Part shown: positions 1 through 11,132 of the stretch, in pieces
Numbering within the stretch: the stretch's first letter is position 1
Layout: the number at the start of each line of letters is the position of its first letter
DNA from: Sphingobium trunci
Lineage (GTDB): Bacteria; Pseudomonadota; Alphaproteobacteria; Sphingomonadales; Sphingomonadaceae
Length of the DNA stretch: 64,000 bases
Direction: 5' to 3'
NCBI RefSeq assembly: GCF_022664535.1
Contig: NZ_JAKUJY010000010.1
Location: 62,001 to 126,000 of the forward strand
The notes under the pieces: model-generated
The model's input: only the letters and a program-made list of their open reading frames with translations
Told to the model about the DNA's origin: nothing
Databases searched by the model: none
Program-made: the position numbers and the translations under genes

Positions 1-1847
<1,847 letters not shown>

Positions 1848-1879
1848 GGACATCTCCGGGAAAAACTGTGGAATGGAAA

Positions 1880-3682
1880 TCAGTGATTGTCGCGCGGCAG
1901 GCCCTGGGTCTGGGCGATCCGCTGATATTTCTCCGCGCCTTCGAGGATCGCGCCCCGGTCCATCTGGCCGACGACCGAGCGCTGGATTTCCTGCCACGGC
2001 GTCTGCGAGGCGGGATATCGATAGCCCCCCGCGGCCACCAGCCTGGCCCGGCGCGCCTCCAGTTCCTCGTCGGAGATCAGCACGTTCACGGTGCCGCTGT
2101 TGAGGTCCATCCGCACCCGGTCCCCCGTCGCCAGCAGCGCAAGCCCGCCCATCGCCGCCGCTTCGGGCGAGGCGTTGAGGATGGAGGGGCTGCCGCTCGT
2201 GCCCGACTGGCGCCCGTCGCCGATGCAGGGCAGCGCCGACACGCCCTCGGTGATGAGATAGGCGGGCGGCCGCATGTTCACCACCTCCGCCGCGCCCGGA
2301 TAGCCGATCGGCCCGGCGCCGCGCATGAACAACAGCGTATCGGGGGTGATGCCGGCCGCCGGATCGTCGATCCTGGCATGATAATCCTCCGGCCCGTCGA
2401 ACACGACCGCCGGGCCTTCAAAGGCGTTGGGATCGTCCGGGTTGGAGAGATAGCGCTCGCGGAACTCGTCCGAAATCACACTCGTCTTCATCACCGCCGC
2501 GTCGAACAGATTGCCCGACAGCACCAGGAATCCCGCTTCCTCCTTCAGCGGCCGGGCGAAGGGGCGGATGACCTTCTCATCCTCGATCGCCACGCCCCTG
2601 CAATTCTCGCCCATGGTCCTGCCGTTGACGGTCATCGCGCCCTCGCGGATCAGCCCCTGTTCGATCAATTGCCCGACCACGGCGGGCACGCCCCCGGCGC
2701 GATAATAATCCTCGCCCAGATATTCGCCCGCCGGCTGCAGGTTCACTAGCAACGGCACCTTGTGCCCCACCGTCTCCCAATCCTTGAGCGGCAGGTCGAC
2801 GCCGATATGCCGCGCAATGGCGGCGAGGTGGATCGGCGCATTGGTCGACCCGCCGATCGCCGAGTTGACGACGATGGCATTGTGGAACGCGTCCAGCGTT
2901 AGGATGTCGGAGGGCTTGAGGTCTTCGGCCACCATCTCGACGATCCGCTTGCCGGTGCGCCAGGCGGCTTCCTGCCGGTCGCGATAGGGCGCCGGGATCG
3001 CGGCGGAACCGGGCAGCATCATGCCCAGCGCCTCGGCCAGCGAGTTCATCGTCGACGCCGTGCCCATCGTATTGCAATAGCCGGTCGAGGGCGCGGAGGA
3101 CGCCACCAGCTTGATGAAGCCCTCGTCATCGATCTTCCCCGCCGCCAGCAACTGCCGCGCATGCCAGACGATCGTGCCGGAACCCGTGCGCTCGCCCTTG
3201 AACCAGCCGTTCAGCATCGGCCCGACCGACAGGGCGATCGCCGGGATATTCACCGTCGCCGCCGCCATCAGCAGCGCGGGCGTGGTCTTGTCGCAGCCGG
3301 TGGTCAGCACCACCCCGTCGAGCGGATAGCCATAGATCGCCTCGACCAGCCCCAGATAGGCCAGGTTGCGGTCCAGCCCCGCGGTCGGCCGCTTGCCGGT
3401 CTCCTGGATGGGATGCACCGGAAATTCGATCGCGATCCCGCCCATCTCGCGAATGCCCTCCCGGACGCGCTCGGCCAGCACCATATGGTGGCGGTTGCAC
3501 GGCGACAGGTCGCTGCCGGTCTGGGCGATGCCGATGATCGGCTTGCCGCTGCGCAGCTCTTCCAGGGACAGGCCGAAGTTCAGATAGCGCTCCAGATAGA
3601 GCGCGGTCATATCGATATTGTCGGGGTTGTCGAACCAGGCACGGCTGCGCAGTTTCGGGGCAGGCTTCGGCGAATCGTTCAT
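1880..3682 (-). CDS. IlvD/Edd family sugar-acid dehydratase (L-arabonate / D-galactonate dehydratase type)
   Basis: This 600-residue cytoplasmic iron-sulfur dehydratase removes water from an aldonic acid to give a 2-keto-3-deoxy acid. The three [2Fe-2S] ligands are visible as C62 (SPCNRH), C130 ([10 protein letters not shown]) and C203 ([10 protein letters not shown]). K132, the residue carbamylated in the family, lies in the second motif. The spacing matches that of L-arabinonate dehydratases, and the C-terminal [13 protein letters not shown] loop is present. The ATG at 3682 has AGGA seven bases upstream; a longer reading frame to 3712 lacks a ribosome site. It is first in a minus-strand operon with the semialdehyde and sugar dehydrogenases, divergent from dgoK. 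Whether it prefers arabonate, galactonate or both cannot be read from the sequence. Confidence 0.9.
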   Translation of the reverse strand: MNDSPKPAPKLRSRAWFDNPDNIDMTALYLERYLNFGLSLEELRSGKPIIGIAQTGSDLSPCNRHHMVLAERVREGIREMGGIAIEFPVHPIQETGKRPTAGLDRNLAYLGLVEAIYGYPLDGVVLTTGCDKTTPALLMAAATVNIPAIALSVGPMLNGWFKGERTGSGTIVWHARQLLAAGKIDDEGFIKLVASSAPSTGYCNTMGTASTMNSLAEALGMMLPGSAAIPAPYRDRQEAAWRTGKRIVEMVAEDLKPSDILTLDAFHNAIVVNSAIGGSTNAPIHLAAIARHIGVDLPLKDWETVGHKVPLLVNLQPAGEYLGEDYYRAGGVPAVVGQLIEQGLIREGAMTVNGRTMGENCRGVAIEDEKVIRPFARPLKEEAGFLVLSGNLFDAAVMKTSVISDEFRERYLSNPDDPNAFEGPAVVFDGPEDYHARIDDPAAGITPDTLLFMRGAGPIGYPGAAEVVNMRPPAYLITEGVSALPCIGDGRQSGTSGSPSILNASPEAAAMGGLALLATGDRVRMDLNSGTVNVLISDEELEARRARLVAAGGYRYPASQTPWQEIQRSVVGQMDRGAILEGAEKYQRIAQTQGLPRDNH

Positions 3683-3814
3683 TAGGGCATCCTGGTGAAA
3701 ATGACGGGGCACGTTGACGCGCTTGCAGGTTCGATATACTCATACAAATTAAATTTCAAGGATGGTCATCGCTTCCATGTGCGTTTCTCGTCAAAATCGG
3801 TCGGATGGGACCGC
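3683..3814. promoter_or_regulatory. divergent promoter region of the sugar-acid locus
   Basis: These 132 bases separate the dehydratase operon (minus) from dgoKA (plus) and must hold both promoters. The middle (about 3730-3770) is clearly more A/T-rich than its surroundings and carries ATACTCATACAAATTAAATT. An element like this could bind a GntR- or IclR-type sugar-acid regulator, but no regulator gene is in view and I cannot assign a defined operator. Confidence 0.45.
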
Positions 3815-4711
3815 ATGAGCCATTATGAGATCATCGGCGACTGGGGCACCAGTCGCCTGCGCCTGTTCCGGCTGGAGGAGGGCCGCATCACCGCCCGCCG
3901 CCAGGGTCCGGGGATCGGCGCGGTCGGGCGCCACGCCGAAACCGCCTTTGCCGAAGCGGCCGCGCCCTGGCTGGAGGCGGGGATGCCGTCCGCCATCCGC
4001 CTCTGCGGCATGGTCGGCGCGCGCGACGGCTGGGTGGAGGCGCCCTATGCCGACTGCCCCGCCGACGCCCTGGCATGGCGCGCCGCCGCCCTGCGCCTCG
4101 ACTGGCGCGGCGTTCCCCTCGGCATCATGGCGGGCCTTGCCTGCCTGGACGCCGACGGCGTGCCCGATGTGATGCGCGGCGAGGAAACCCAGATCTTCGG
4201 CGCGCTCGCCCGCAATCCTGCACTGGCCACAGGGCGGCACCTGATCGTCCTGCCCGGCACGCACAATAAATGGTCGGTGGTGGAGGATGGCCGCATCACC
4301 GCCTTCCGCACCATGCCCACCGGCGAACTCTTCGCCCTGCTCCGCGACCGCTCGACCTTGGGGGCCGGGATCGATACGGCCGATCCGGCGCAGGAGGCCC
4401 AGGGCTTTGCCGAAGGCCTGGCGCGGGCGGGGGAGGGGCGCCTGCTCTCCTCGCTGTTCGCCGCCCGGGCCATGCGCCTGCGCGCGGGGTGCTCGCCCGA
4501 CTGGGCGCTGGGCTATCTGTCCGGCCTCGTCATCGGCTGCGAGATCGCCGAAATTCGCGGCACGCTGGGATCGGCCGACGATATATTGCTGATCGGCGAC
4601 GCCCGTCTTTCCGCCCGTTATGCGCAGGCTCTCGAAGCACAGGGCCTGTCCTCGCACATGCTGGACGGCGACGCCTGCTCGCTCGCTGGCCTCGGCTATC
4701 TGGAGAATTGA
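3815..4711 (+). CDS. dgoK: 2-dehydro-3-deoxygalactonokinase
   Basis: This 298-residue cytosolic kinase phosphorylates 2-keto-3-deoxygalactonate (KDGal) at C6. It starts MSHYEIIGDWGTSRLRLF, where GDWGTSRLR is the N-terminal nucleotide/phosphate-binding signature of the DgoK family. LPGTHNKWS in the middle is the second family signature. Length is normal for the family. In-frame codons upstream of 3815 carry no family sequence, so the ATG at 3815 is chosen. dgoA follows two bases after the stop, making a two-gene unit that converts KDGal to pyruvate and glyceraldehyde 3-phosphate. Confidence 0.92.
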   Translation: MSHYEIIGDWGTSRLRLFRLEEGRITARRQGPGIGAVGRHAETAFAEAAAPWLEAGMPSAIRLCGMVGARDGWVEAPYADCPADALAWRAAALRLDWRGVPLGIMAGLACLDADGVPDVMRGEETQIFGALARNPALATGRHLIVLPGTHNKWSVVEDGRITAFRTMPTGELFALLRDRSTLGAGIDTADPAQEAQGFAEGLARAGEGRLLSSLFAARAMRLRAGCSPDWALGYLSGLVIGCEIAEIRGTLGSADDILLIGDARLSARYAQALEAQGLSSHMLDGDACSLAGLGYLEN

Positions 4712-4713
4712 CC

Positions 4714-5343
4714 ATGACCCTCGACGACCTGCTTGCCGACGGCGCGCCGCCGGTCTGCGCGATCCTGCGCGGCCTCAGGCCGGAGGAGGCGCTCGACATG
4801 GCGGCCGGGCTGATCGAAGCGGGCATCCGCATCCTCGAAGTGCCCTTCAACTCGCCCGATCCGCTGAAGAGCATCGGCGCCATGCAGGCCGAATTTGGCG
4901 ACCGCGCCCTGATCGGCGGCGGCACCGTGCTGTCGGTGGAGGCGGTGGACGGTCTCCATGGCGTCGGCGGCCGCATCATGGTGACGCCCAACACCGACCC
5001 GCAGGTGATTGCCCGCGGCGCGCAGCTTGGGCTGGAACTGCTGCCCGGCTTCATGACGCCCAGCGAAGCCTTCGCCGCGATCCGGGCCGGCGCCCGCCGC
5101 ATCAAGCTCTTCCCCGCCGCCCGGCTCGGCGCGGCTTATGTGAAGGCGATCAGGGATGTGCTGCCGGGCCATGTCGGCGTCTGGGCGGTGGGCGGCACCG
5201 GCGCGGACACGATCGGCGAATGGCTGGCGGGCGGCTGCGAGGGGATCGGCGTCGGCGGCGCCCTCTATCGCCCCGGCGACAATGCCGCGCTGGTCAGGGA
5301 CCGGGGCAGGGCGCTGGTGGCGGCTTGGAAGGCCGTGGCCTGA
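4714..5343 (+). CDS. dgoA: 2-dehydro-3-deoxy-6-phosphogalactonate aldolase
   Basis: This class I aldolase of the KDPG/KHG family (209 residues) cleaves 2-keto-3-deoxy-6-phosphogalactonate into pyruvate and glyceraldehyde 3-phosphate. Seen directly are the catalytic glutamate in ILEVPFNSP, the GGGTVLS phosphate/pyruvate loop, and the Schiff-base lysine in RIKLFPAARLG. The ATG lies two bases after the dgoK stop, so the pair is co-transcribed. The distinction from an Entner-Doudoroff KDPG aldolase rests on the adjacent dgoK and on the LFPA context. Confidence 0.92.
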   Translation: MTLDDLLADGAPPVCAILRGLRPEEALDMAAGLIEAGIRILEVPFNSPDPLKSIGAMQAEFGDRALIGGGTVLSVEAVDGLHGVGGRIMVTPNTDPQVIARGAQLGLELLPGFMTPSEAFAAIRAGARRIKLFPAARLGAAYVKAIRDVLPGHVGVWAVGGTGADTIGEWLAGGCEGIGVGGALYRPGDNAALVRDRGRALVAAWKAVA

Positions 5344-5353
5344 GGGCCCGCGC

Positions 5354-7405
5354 TCAACCCGCCTGCCGTTCCTCCATCCGGTCCAGCATCTCGCGCACCT
5401 TGGCCGCCAGTTCGGCATAGGTGAAGGGCTTGGTCAGCAACTCCACCCCCGGGTCCAGCCGCCCATGATGGATGATGGCGTTGCGGGCATAGCCGGTGGC
5501 GAACAGCACCTTCAGCCCCGGATGACGGGCCTTGGCCTCGCGGCTGATGTCGGCGCCGGTCATGCCGCCGGGCAGCACGACGTCGGTGAACAGCAGGTCG
5601 ACCGGGGGTGATGCCTCGTCCAGCGCGGCCAGCGCCGCCGCGCCGTCCCCGGCCTCGATCACCCGGTAGCCCAGCTCCCGCAGCACATCCACCGCATAGG
5701 CGCGCACCTTCTCGTCATCCTCGCAGACCAGGATGGTTTCATCGCCATGGCATTCCGGCGTCTGGACATGGACCGTGCCGGTATCATTGTCGGGCAAAGG
5801 CCCATGGAAACGCGGCAGGTATATCTTGACGCTCGTGCCCCGGCCCGGCTCCGAATAGACGCGGATATGGCCGCCCGACTGCTTGATGAAGCCATAGACC
5901 ATCGACAGGCCCAGCCCGGTGCCGCGCCCGACCTCCTTGGTGGTGAAGAAAGGCTCTATGGCATGGCTCAGCGTGTCGGCGTCCATGCCCTCGCCGGTGT
6001 CCGACACGCAGATCATGACATATTGGCCGGGCGTGACCTCGGTCTCCTGCGCGGCATAGGCCTCGTCGATATGGGTGTTGGCCACCTCGATGGTCAGCTT
6101 GCCCCCCTGCGGCATCGCGTCGCGCGCATTGACCGTCAGGTTGAGCAGCGCGTTTTCCATCTGGTTGACGTCGATCTCGACCGGCCATGCCCCGGCGCAC
6201 TGGATCGTCTCGACCTCGATGGTTTCGCCCAGGGCGCGGGCCACCATCTCGGACATGCCCTGCACCAGCCGGTTGGGATCGGCCCGCTCTGGCGCCAGCG
6301 GCTGGCGGCGGGAAAAGGCCAGCAGCCTTTGCGTCAGCATCACACCGCGCTGGGCGCCCTGCATGGCATTGTCGACGGCCCGCCGCATCCGGGTCTGATG
6401 CTTGCCCAGTCCCCGCTGCATCAGTTCCAGATTGCCGGTCACGATCTGGAGCAGATTGTTGAAATCATGCGCGACCCCGCCGGTAAGCTGGCCCAGCGTC
6501 TCCATCTTCTGCGCCTGCCGCAGCGCCGCCTCCGTCTCCGCCAGCGCCCTGGCATGGGCGCGCTGTTCGGTCACGTCGCGGGCCACGCAATAGATCAGCT
6601 CGCCGTCGGGCACGGCGGTCCAGCTGAAGTTGCGATAGCTGCCGTCCCTGGCGCGAAAGCGGTTCTCGAAGCGCAGGGTCGGGGCGCCTTCGCGCAGGGC
6701 CGCCAATTCCCCGCGGGTCCGCTCGATATCGTCGGGATGCTCCATCCATTCGGACGTGCTGCCGACCAGTTCCTCCTCGCTCCAGCCCAATATGTCGGTC
6801 CAGGCCGGGCTGGCCGCGATCCAGACGCCGTTCAGGTCCGCCACCAGGAAGGGGTCGCGCGCCAGCGTCCACAGCCGCGCCCGGTCGGCCCGCATCTGCT
6901 GCTCGGCCCTGACCCTGCGGGTCGTCTCGCTGACGATGCAGAGCACGCCGCCGATCGACCCGTCGCCCTCATAGACGGGCGAATAGCTGATGTCGAAAAA
7001 CACCTGTTCGCCCCGCCTGCTGCCGTCCGGCCCGCCGTCGCGCTCGATATAGAAGGGGCGGTCCCTGGCATGGACCGTCTCGCCCCGGTCGACCACCTTG
7101 GTCAGCAGCGGTTCCAGATCGTCCCACAATTCGGCCCAGCCCTCCCGCGCCGGGCGGCCTAGCGCCGTGGGATGCTTGTCGCCGATCGTCGGCACATAGG
7201 CCTCATTGTAGAGGGCGCACAATTGCGGCCCCCAGAACAGCACGATCTCCGCCCTGGAAGACAGCATCATCCGCACCGTGGAAACCAGGGCGGGGGACCA
7301 GCTTTCCACCGGTCCCAGCGGCGATGTCGCGTCGATGCGGGCCGTCAGGGCGCCCATCGGCCCCTGCGCGGCGATCATCGCGGCGATATTCCGCGCCGCG
7401 CTCAT
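5354..7405 (-). CDS. hybrid sensor histidine kinase (two PAS-like domains, HisKA, HATPase, receiver)
   Basis: This protein of 683 residues has no membrane segment, so it probably senses in the cytoplasm. The N-terminal PAS/GAF-like region (about 30-165) is followed by a second PAS domain (about 175-280). The dimerisation helix carries H313 in GGVAHDFNNLL. The ATPase domain shows the N box (LTVNARDAM), G1 (SDTGEGM) and G2 (GRGTGLGL). A C-terminal receiver carries the phospho-acceptor D608 (FTDVVLPGG), acidic residues near 562-564 and a KPF lysine. The start at 7405 has GAGGA six bases upstream. Neither neighbour (dgoA, ctaA) is a signalling gene, so the output partner is unknown. PAS-HisKA-REC proteins of this type are common in sphingomonads. 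Confidence 0.9.
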   Translation of the reverse strand: MSAARNIAAMIAAQGPMGALTARIDATSPLGPVESWSPALVSTVRMMLSSRAEIVLFWGPQLCALYNEAYVPTIGDKHPTALGRPAREGWAELWDDLEPLLTKVVDRGETVHARDRPFYIERDGGPDGSRRGEQVFFDISYSPVYEGDGSIGGVLCIVSETTRRVRAEQQMRADRARLWTLARDPFLVADLNGVWIAASPAWTDILGWSEEELVGSTSEWMEHPDDIERTRGELAALREGAPTLRFENRFRARDGSYRNFSWTAVPDGELIYCVARDVTEQRAHARALAETEAALRQAQKMETLGQLTGGVAHDFNNLLQIVTGNLELMQRGLGKHQTRMRRAVDNAMQGAQRGVMLTQRLLAFSRRQPLAPERADPNRLVQGMSEMVARALGETIEVETIQCAGAWPVEIDVNQMENALLNLTVNARDAMPQGGKLTIEVANTHIDEAYAAQETEVTPGQYVMICVSDTGEGMDADTLSHAIEPFFTTKEVGRGTGLGLSMVYGFIKQSGGHIRVYSEPGRGTSVKIYLPRFHGPLPDNDTGTVHVQTPECHGDETILVCEDDEKVRAYAVDVLRELGYRVIEAGDGAAALAALDEASPPVDLLFTDVVLPGGMTGADISREAKARHPGLKVLFATGYARNAIIHHGRLDPGVELLTKPFTYAELAAKVREMLDRMEERQAG

Positions 7406-7550
7406 ATCTTATCCTCGATCAAGCGGTCCATAAGGCCAGATACGCCTGTACCCCCGATTGTATCCGTTCGTGCACAGGGCGTTATGACCTTTTGTTCATG
7501 TTCCGGCTTGTCCTTGCAACGGCGCGTGCAACAGCGCACATATCCCCGCC

Positions 7551-8597
7551 ATGATCGCGTTGACCCTCAGCCGTCCCGCCTATGCCACGCCGCGCCCGGC
7601 GACGATCGCGCGCTGGCTGCTGGCTGTCGCCGCCCTCGTCTTCTGCATGGTCGTGGTCGGTGGCATCACCCGCCTCACCGAATCCGGCCTGTCGATCACC
7701 CAATGGAAACCGATCAGCGGCGCCATCCCGCCGCTGACCCACGACCAGTGGATGGATGCCTTCCACGACTATCAGCAGATCCCGGAATATCGGCAGTTGC
7801 GCCACGGCATGACGCTGGGCGATTTCCAGTTCATCTTCTTCTGGGAATGGGTGCACCGGCTGCTGGGGCGGCTGATCGGCCTCGCCTTCGCGCTGCCGCT
7901 GCTGTGGTTCGCATGGAAACGGGCGATCCCGCAGGGCTATGGCTATCGCCTGGTGGCGCTGCTGGCGCTGGGCGGACTGCAGGGCGCGATCGGCTGGTGG
8001 ATGGTGAAGTCGGGCCTGTCGGTGCGCACCGACGTCAGCCATTACCGCCTCGCCGTGCATCTGCTGACGGCGCTGTTCATCATGGGCGGGCTGATCTGGA
8101 CTGCGCTCGACCTGCTGACCCGTTCGCGCACGCTCTTCGCCAAGCCCGCGATGCTGCATCCCTTCGCCGTGCTGGCCCTGCTGACGCTGCTGGTGCAGCT
8201 CATGTTCGGCGCGTTCACCGCCGGGCTGGACGCGGGCTATGTGTCGAACACATGGCCGCTGATGAACGACCATCTGGTGCCGCAGGGGATCGAATGGCTC
8301 GGCTCGCTCTGGGCGACGCTGTCCAGCGATCCCTATCTCGTCCATTTCATCCATCGCTGGTGGGCATGGGTCGCAGCGACGATGCTGATCCTGCTTGCCC
8401 GCATGGCGAGGCAGGGGGGGGATCGCGCCCCCTCGATCGCGCTCAACGCGGCGGTCGGAACCCAGATCGCGCTGGGCATCGCGACGGTAATCAGCGGCAT
8501 TGCCCTGCCGCTGGCCGTGCTGCACCAGGCGGTGGGGGCGCTGGTGGTGGCGTCCGCGACCTGGGCGGCCCATTCCTTGGGCGAACGGCGCGGATGA
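7551..8597 (+). CDS. ctaA: heme A synthase, COX15/CtaA family
   Basis: This integral membrane enzyme of 348 residues oxidises the C8 methyl of heme o to the formyl group of heme a, needed by aa3-type cytochrome oxidase. Hydrophobic segments recur throughout. The heme-ligand histidines sit in EWVHRLLGR, DVSHYRLAVHL, FIHRWWAW and LHQAVGAL, as expected for the alphaproteobacterial and mitochondrial type. VGGITRLTESGLSI near the N terminus is a family signature. The last bases overlap the cutA start (ATGA). The gene stands apart from any cta operon here. Confidence 0.95.
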   Translation: MIALTLSRPAYATPRPATIARWLLAVAALVFCMVVVGGITRLTESGLSITQWKPISGAIPPLTHDQWMDAFHDYQQIPEYRQLRHGMTLGDFQFIFFWEWVHRLLGRLIGLAFALPLLWFAWKRAIPQGYGYRLVALLALGGLQGAIGWWMVKSGLSVRTDVSHYRLAVHLLTALFIMGGLIWTALDLLTRSRTLFAKPAMLHPFAVLALLTLLVQLMFGAFTAGLDAGYVSNTWPLMNDHLVPQGIEWLGSLWATLSSDPYLVHFIHRWWAWVAATMLILLARMARQGGDRAPSIALNAAVGTQIALGIATVISGIALPLAVLHQAVGALVVASATWAAHSLGERRG

Positions 8598-8914
8598 GCG
8601 CGGTCGCGCTCGTCTACACGCTTTTCGGCTCGCGCGAGGCCGCGATCCGCGCCGCCCGCCAGCTGATCGAGGAACGGCTGATCGCCTGCGCCAACCTGCT
8701 GGGGGAGGCGACCTCGCTCTACGAATGGAACGGGGTGCTGGAGGAAAGCACGGAAACCCCCGTCCTCTTCAAGACCACGCCGTCGCGCCGCGACGCGCTG
8801 ATGGCGCGCATCGCGGAACTGCATGATTATGACGTCCCCGCGATCCTCGCCCTGCCGGTCGAGGCCGCCGGCAACGCCTTCGCCCGATGGGTGGGCGATC
8901 AGCTCGCCAAGTGA
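8594..8914 (+). CDS. cutA: CutA-like divalent cation tolerance protein
   Basis: This small cytoplasmic protein of 106 residues is of the CutA1 family, trimeric PII-like proteins linked to divalent metal tolerance although the biochemical role is unsettled. The signature is the run LIEERLIACANL, then SLYEWNGVLEES, and the end with FARWVGDQL. It starts within the ctaA stop codon, so translation is coupled. Its own stop lies inside a nine-base-pair hairpin at 8912-8935. Confidence 0.93.
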   Translation: MSAVALVYTLFGSREAAIRAARQLIEERLIACANLLGEATSLYEWNGVLEESTETPVLFKTTPSRRDALMARIAELHDYDVPAILALPVEAAGNAFARWVGDQLAK

Positions 8915-8935
8915 CGGGTATTATTTTACCCGTCA
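8912..8935 (+). terminator. hairpin at the end of ctaA-cutA
   Basis: TGACGGGTA and TACCCGTCA are perfect complements around the six-base loop TTATTT. The first three bases of the left arm are the cutA stop codon. No T run follows, so this may be a weak or Rho-assisted terminator or a 3'-end stabiliser rather than a classical one. Confidence 0.55.
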
Positions 8936-8953
8936 GCAAAGCCGCCGAATCTC

Positions 8954-8982
8954 TTGACTTGACCCTCTCCACCCGTCATTAG
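8954..8982 (+). promoter_or_regulatory. candidate sigma-70 promoter of rplM-rpsI
   Basis: TTGACT (8954-8959) is followed after 17 bases by CATTAG (8977-8982), a reasonable housekeeping promoter with a perfect first half of the -35. It lies 65 bases before the rplM start, between the cutA hairpin and the ribosomal protein operon. An overlapping TTGACC at 8959 could serve instead. Confidence 0.5.
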
Positions 8983-9047
8983 CGCGCATCTTCCGAACGC
9001 CATCAACGGCTTTCGGTTCACTGTTTCATTCCTGGAGTATTGGCACC

Positions 9048-9527
9048 ATGAAGGCGCTGATGAAGACCACCAAGCCGGCAACCCCGGCAACGGTCGAAAA
9101 GAAGTGGATCCTGATCGACGCGGAAGGCCTCGTCGTCGGCCGCCTCGCCTCGACCGTCGCGAACATCCTGCGCGGCAAGCACAAGCCGAGCTTCACCCCC
9201 CACGTCGATTGCGGTGACAATGTCATCATCATCAACGCGCAGAAGGTGAAGTTCACCGGCCGCAAGCTGACCGACAAGGTTTACTACAAGCACACCGGCT
9301 ATGCCGGCGGCATCAAGGAAACCACCCCCCAGAAGGTTCTGGAAGGCCGTTTCCCCGAACGCGTCCTGGAAAAGGCCGTTGAGCGCATGATCCCCCGTGG
9401 CCCGCTCGGCCGCCAGCAGATGCGCAACCTGCGCATCTTCGCCGGTGCCGAACATTCTCACGCCGCGCAGAACCCCGAAGTGCTCGACTTCGCATCGCGC
9501 AACCGCAAGAATAAGGTGGGTGCCTAA
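9048..9527 (+). CDS. rplM: 50S ribosomal protein L13
   Basis: L13 is an early-assembling protein of the large ribosomal subunit. The 159-residue product shows family landmarks: [21 protein letters not shown]-equivalent [16 protein letters not shown], and [24 protein letters not shown] ribosome site precedes the ATG by about ten bases. It forms the conserved rplM-rpsI operon, overlapping rpsI by one base (TAATG). Confidence 0.98.
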   Translation: MKALMKTTKPATPATVEKKWILIDAEGLVVGRLASTVANILRGKHKPSFTPHVDCGDNVIIINAQKVKFTGRKLTDKVYYKHTGYAGGIKETTPQKVLEGRFPERVLEKAVERMIPRGPLGRQQMRNLRIFAGAEHSHAAQNPEVLDFASRNRKNKVGA

Positions 9528-10063
9528 TGTCCGATAACCGCCAGTCCCTGTCCGACCTCGCGTCGCTGACCGCCAACGCCCCGGCGCCTGTCGCTGCCGC
9601 CGAAACCGTCGCCGCCGATGCGCCGATCGCTCCGGTCCAGCCCTCGGCTCCGCTGCGCGCCCAGGAAATCGACAGCCTCGGCCGCGCCTATGCGACCGGC
9701 CGCCGCAAGGACGCCGTCGCCCGCGTCTGGGTGAAGCCCGGCACCGGCAAGATCACGGTCAACGGCCGCGATCAGGAAGTCTATTTCGCCCGCCCGACCC
9801 TGCGTCTGGTCATCAACCAGCCCTTCGGCGTGACCGAGCGGGAAGGCCAGTATGACGTGATTGCCACCGTCAAGGGCGGCGGCCTGTCGGGCCAGGCCGG
9901 TGCCGTGAAGCACGGCATCGCCCAGGCGCTGTCGAAATATGAACCGGCGCTGCGCAGCGCGGTCAAGGCCGAAGGCTTCCTGACCCGCGACAGCCGCGCC
10001 GTCGAGCGCAAGAAGTACGGCAAGGCCAAGGCTCGCCGCAGCTTCCAGTTCTCGAAGCGCTGA
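9527..10063 (+). CDS. rpsI: 30S ribosomal protein S9, with N-terminal extension
   Basis: S9 has a C-terminal tail that reaches into the ribosomal P site. The conserved core starts near residue 50 with [21 protein letters not shown] and ends with the basic tail [11 protein letters not shown]. The product has 178 residues against about 130 in E. coli. The first roughly 48 residues are an Ala/Pro-rich extension of low complexity. The ATG at 9527 is supported by AAGGTGG upstream and by the TAATG overlap with rplM; no in-frame ATG occurs closer to the core. A strong terminator follows at 10088. Confidence 0.97.
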   Translation: MSDNRQSLSDLASLTANAPAPVAAAETVAADAPIAPVQPSAPLRAQEIDSLGRAYATGRRKDAVARVWVKPGTGKITVNGRDQEVYFARPTLRLVINQPFGVTEREGQYDVIATVKGGGLSGQAGAVKHGIAQALSKYEPALRSAVKAEGFLTRDSRAVERKKYGKAKARRSFQFSKR

Positions 10064-10087
10064 TCGTCGATCGGAAGATATTTTGGG

Positions 10088-10117
10088 AAGGGCCGGATTT
10101 TCCGGCCCTTTTCTTTT
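10088..10117 (+). terminator. intrinsic terminator of rplM-rpsI
   Basis: AAGGGCCGGA (10088-10097) pairs perfectly with TCCGGCCCTT (10101-10110) over a three-base loop and is followed by TTCTTTT. This is a classical Rho-independent terminator 24 bases after the rpsI stop. Confidence 0.93.
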
Positions 10118-10183
10118 GCGGATGCCTGGGGTGCCGGACGTCCCGCCATTTCCCGCTTTCCCATGCGGCACGATACTTCTCAA

Positions 10184-11065
10184 TCAGGCCCGAGCCCGCT
10201 GTGCGATCCTTATTCCCGCCAGGGCTCGCGGATCGTCGATTTCCTGGGCCGTCCACCCGTCCGTCGACCGGACATAGGCGACATGATGCCCGCGCTGGAA
10301 ACTGGCGCCGTCCCAGATCACGACCTGCAATTCCACCGAATCCTGCCGGTGGACATGCAGCCAGTTGAAGCTCTGCGGTTCGGCATTGCGCAGGCGGGTC
10401 GACGTCGCGGTGCCCGCCTGTATCACCAGCGCGCCGCCCGCATCCGCCACCATCCGGTGCGCAGCCTCCGCATAGGTGCGGTGAAAATGCCCGGCGAGCG
10501 CGATATGGATACCCGCCTCGCGGGCGGCCTCGACGGCATCTTCGTGACGCCCGACGGCTTCGCTCAATTCGCCGCCCCGGCCGATGGGCATGGCGAAAAG
10601 CGGGTGATGAGTGACGAGGATTCGCGTCTTGTCCGGCGCCACCCGTGCAAAACGGTCGCGCAGCCGCCGCATCTGGTCATGATTGATCCGTCCGTCCTTG
10701 ATCGTCAGCGACCGCGCCGTGTTGAGGCCGAGAATGGCAACCGCATCATCTTCATAATAGGGGCATAGGTCATTGCTGATGTAGCGCTTGTAGCGTCGCA
10801 GCGGCGCGCCGAAGCGGCGGAACGGATCGTAAAGCGGCACGTCATGATTGCCCGGAACGACCAGCATCTTCATCCCCGCCGCGCGCAGCCGGTTGAGCCA
10901 GGCGGAGGCCTGCCGGAACTGATCGCGCCTCGCCCGTTGGGTGAAATCGCCGCTGATGACGATGAGGTCGGGCTGGCTTTGCTGCAGCCACGCCTCGGCT
11001 GCTGTAACGATCCTGGGGTCATGCGCGCCGAAATGAATGTCCGACAGATGAGCGATGCGGGCCAT
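10184..11065 (-). CDS. calcineurin-like metallophosphoesterase (CpdA/Icc-like)
   Basis: This 293-residue cytosolic phosphoesterase has the full set of two-metal motifs: LSDIHFG (DxH), ISGDFTQ (GD), VPGNHDVP (GNHD), VTHHPLF and GHFHRT (GHxH). The order and spacing fit the class III/CpdA-like group that hydrolyses cyclic nucleotides or other phosphodiesters; substrate is not determined. The ATG at 11065 gives AHLSDIHF near the N terminus as in the family and has AGGGG just upstream; the longer open frame to 11191 adds unrelated sequence overlapping the divergent lipid kinase. Divergent transcription from the kinase gene 11133 suggests shared control. Confidence 0.87.
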   Translation of the reverse strand: MARIAHLSDIHFGAHDPRIVTAAEAWLQQSQPDLIVISGDFTQRARRDQFRQASAWLNRLRAAGMKMLVVPGNHDVPLYDPFRRFGAPLRRYKRYISNDLCPYYEDDAVAILGLNTARSLTIKDGRINHDQMRRLRDRFARVAPDKTRILVTHHPLFAMPIGRGGELSEAVGRHEDAVEAAREAGIHIALAGHFHRTYAEAAHRMVADAGGALVIQAGTATSTRLRNAEPQSFNWLHVHRQDSVELQVVIWDGASFQRGHHVAYVRSTDGWTAQEIDDPRALAGIRIAQRARA

Positions 11066-11132
11066 GTCCCCTGAACGTGCGCGGCTGCGAATTGGTTTCG
11101 GACCCGATGGCGCGGTCGCGAGTTGTTGAGGC

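Noticed and set aside
7406..7550. General stress (EcfG, GGAAC-N16/17-GTT type) promoter upstream of the hybrid kinase
   Set aside because: A GGAAC is present on the minus strand but the bases 16-17 further do not match the -10 element.
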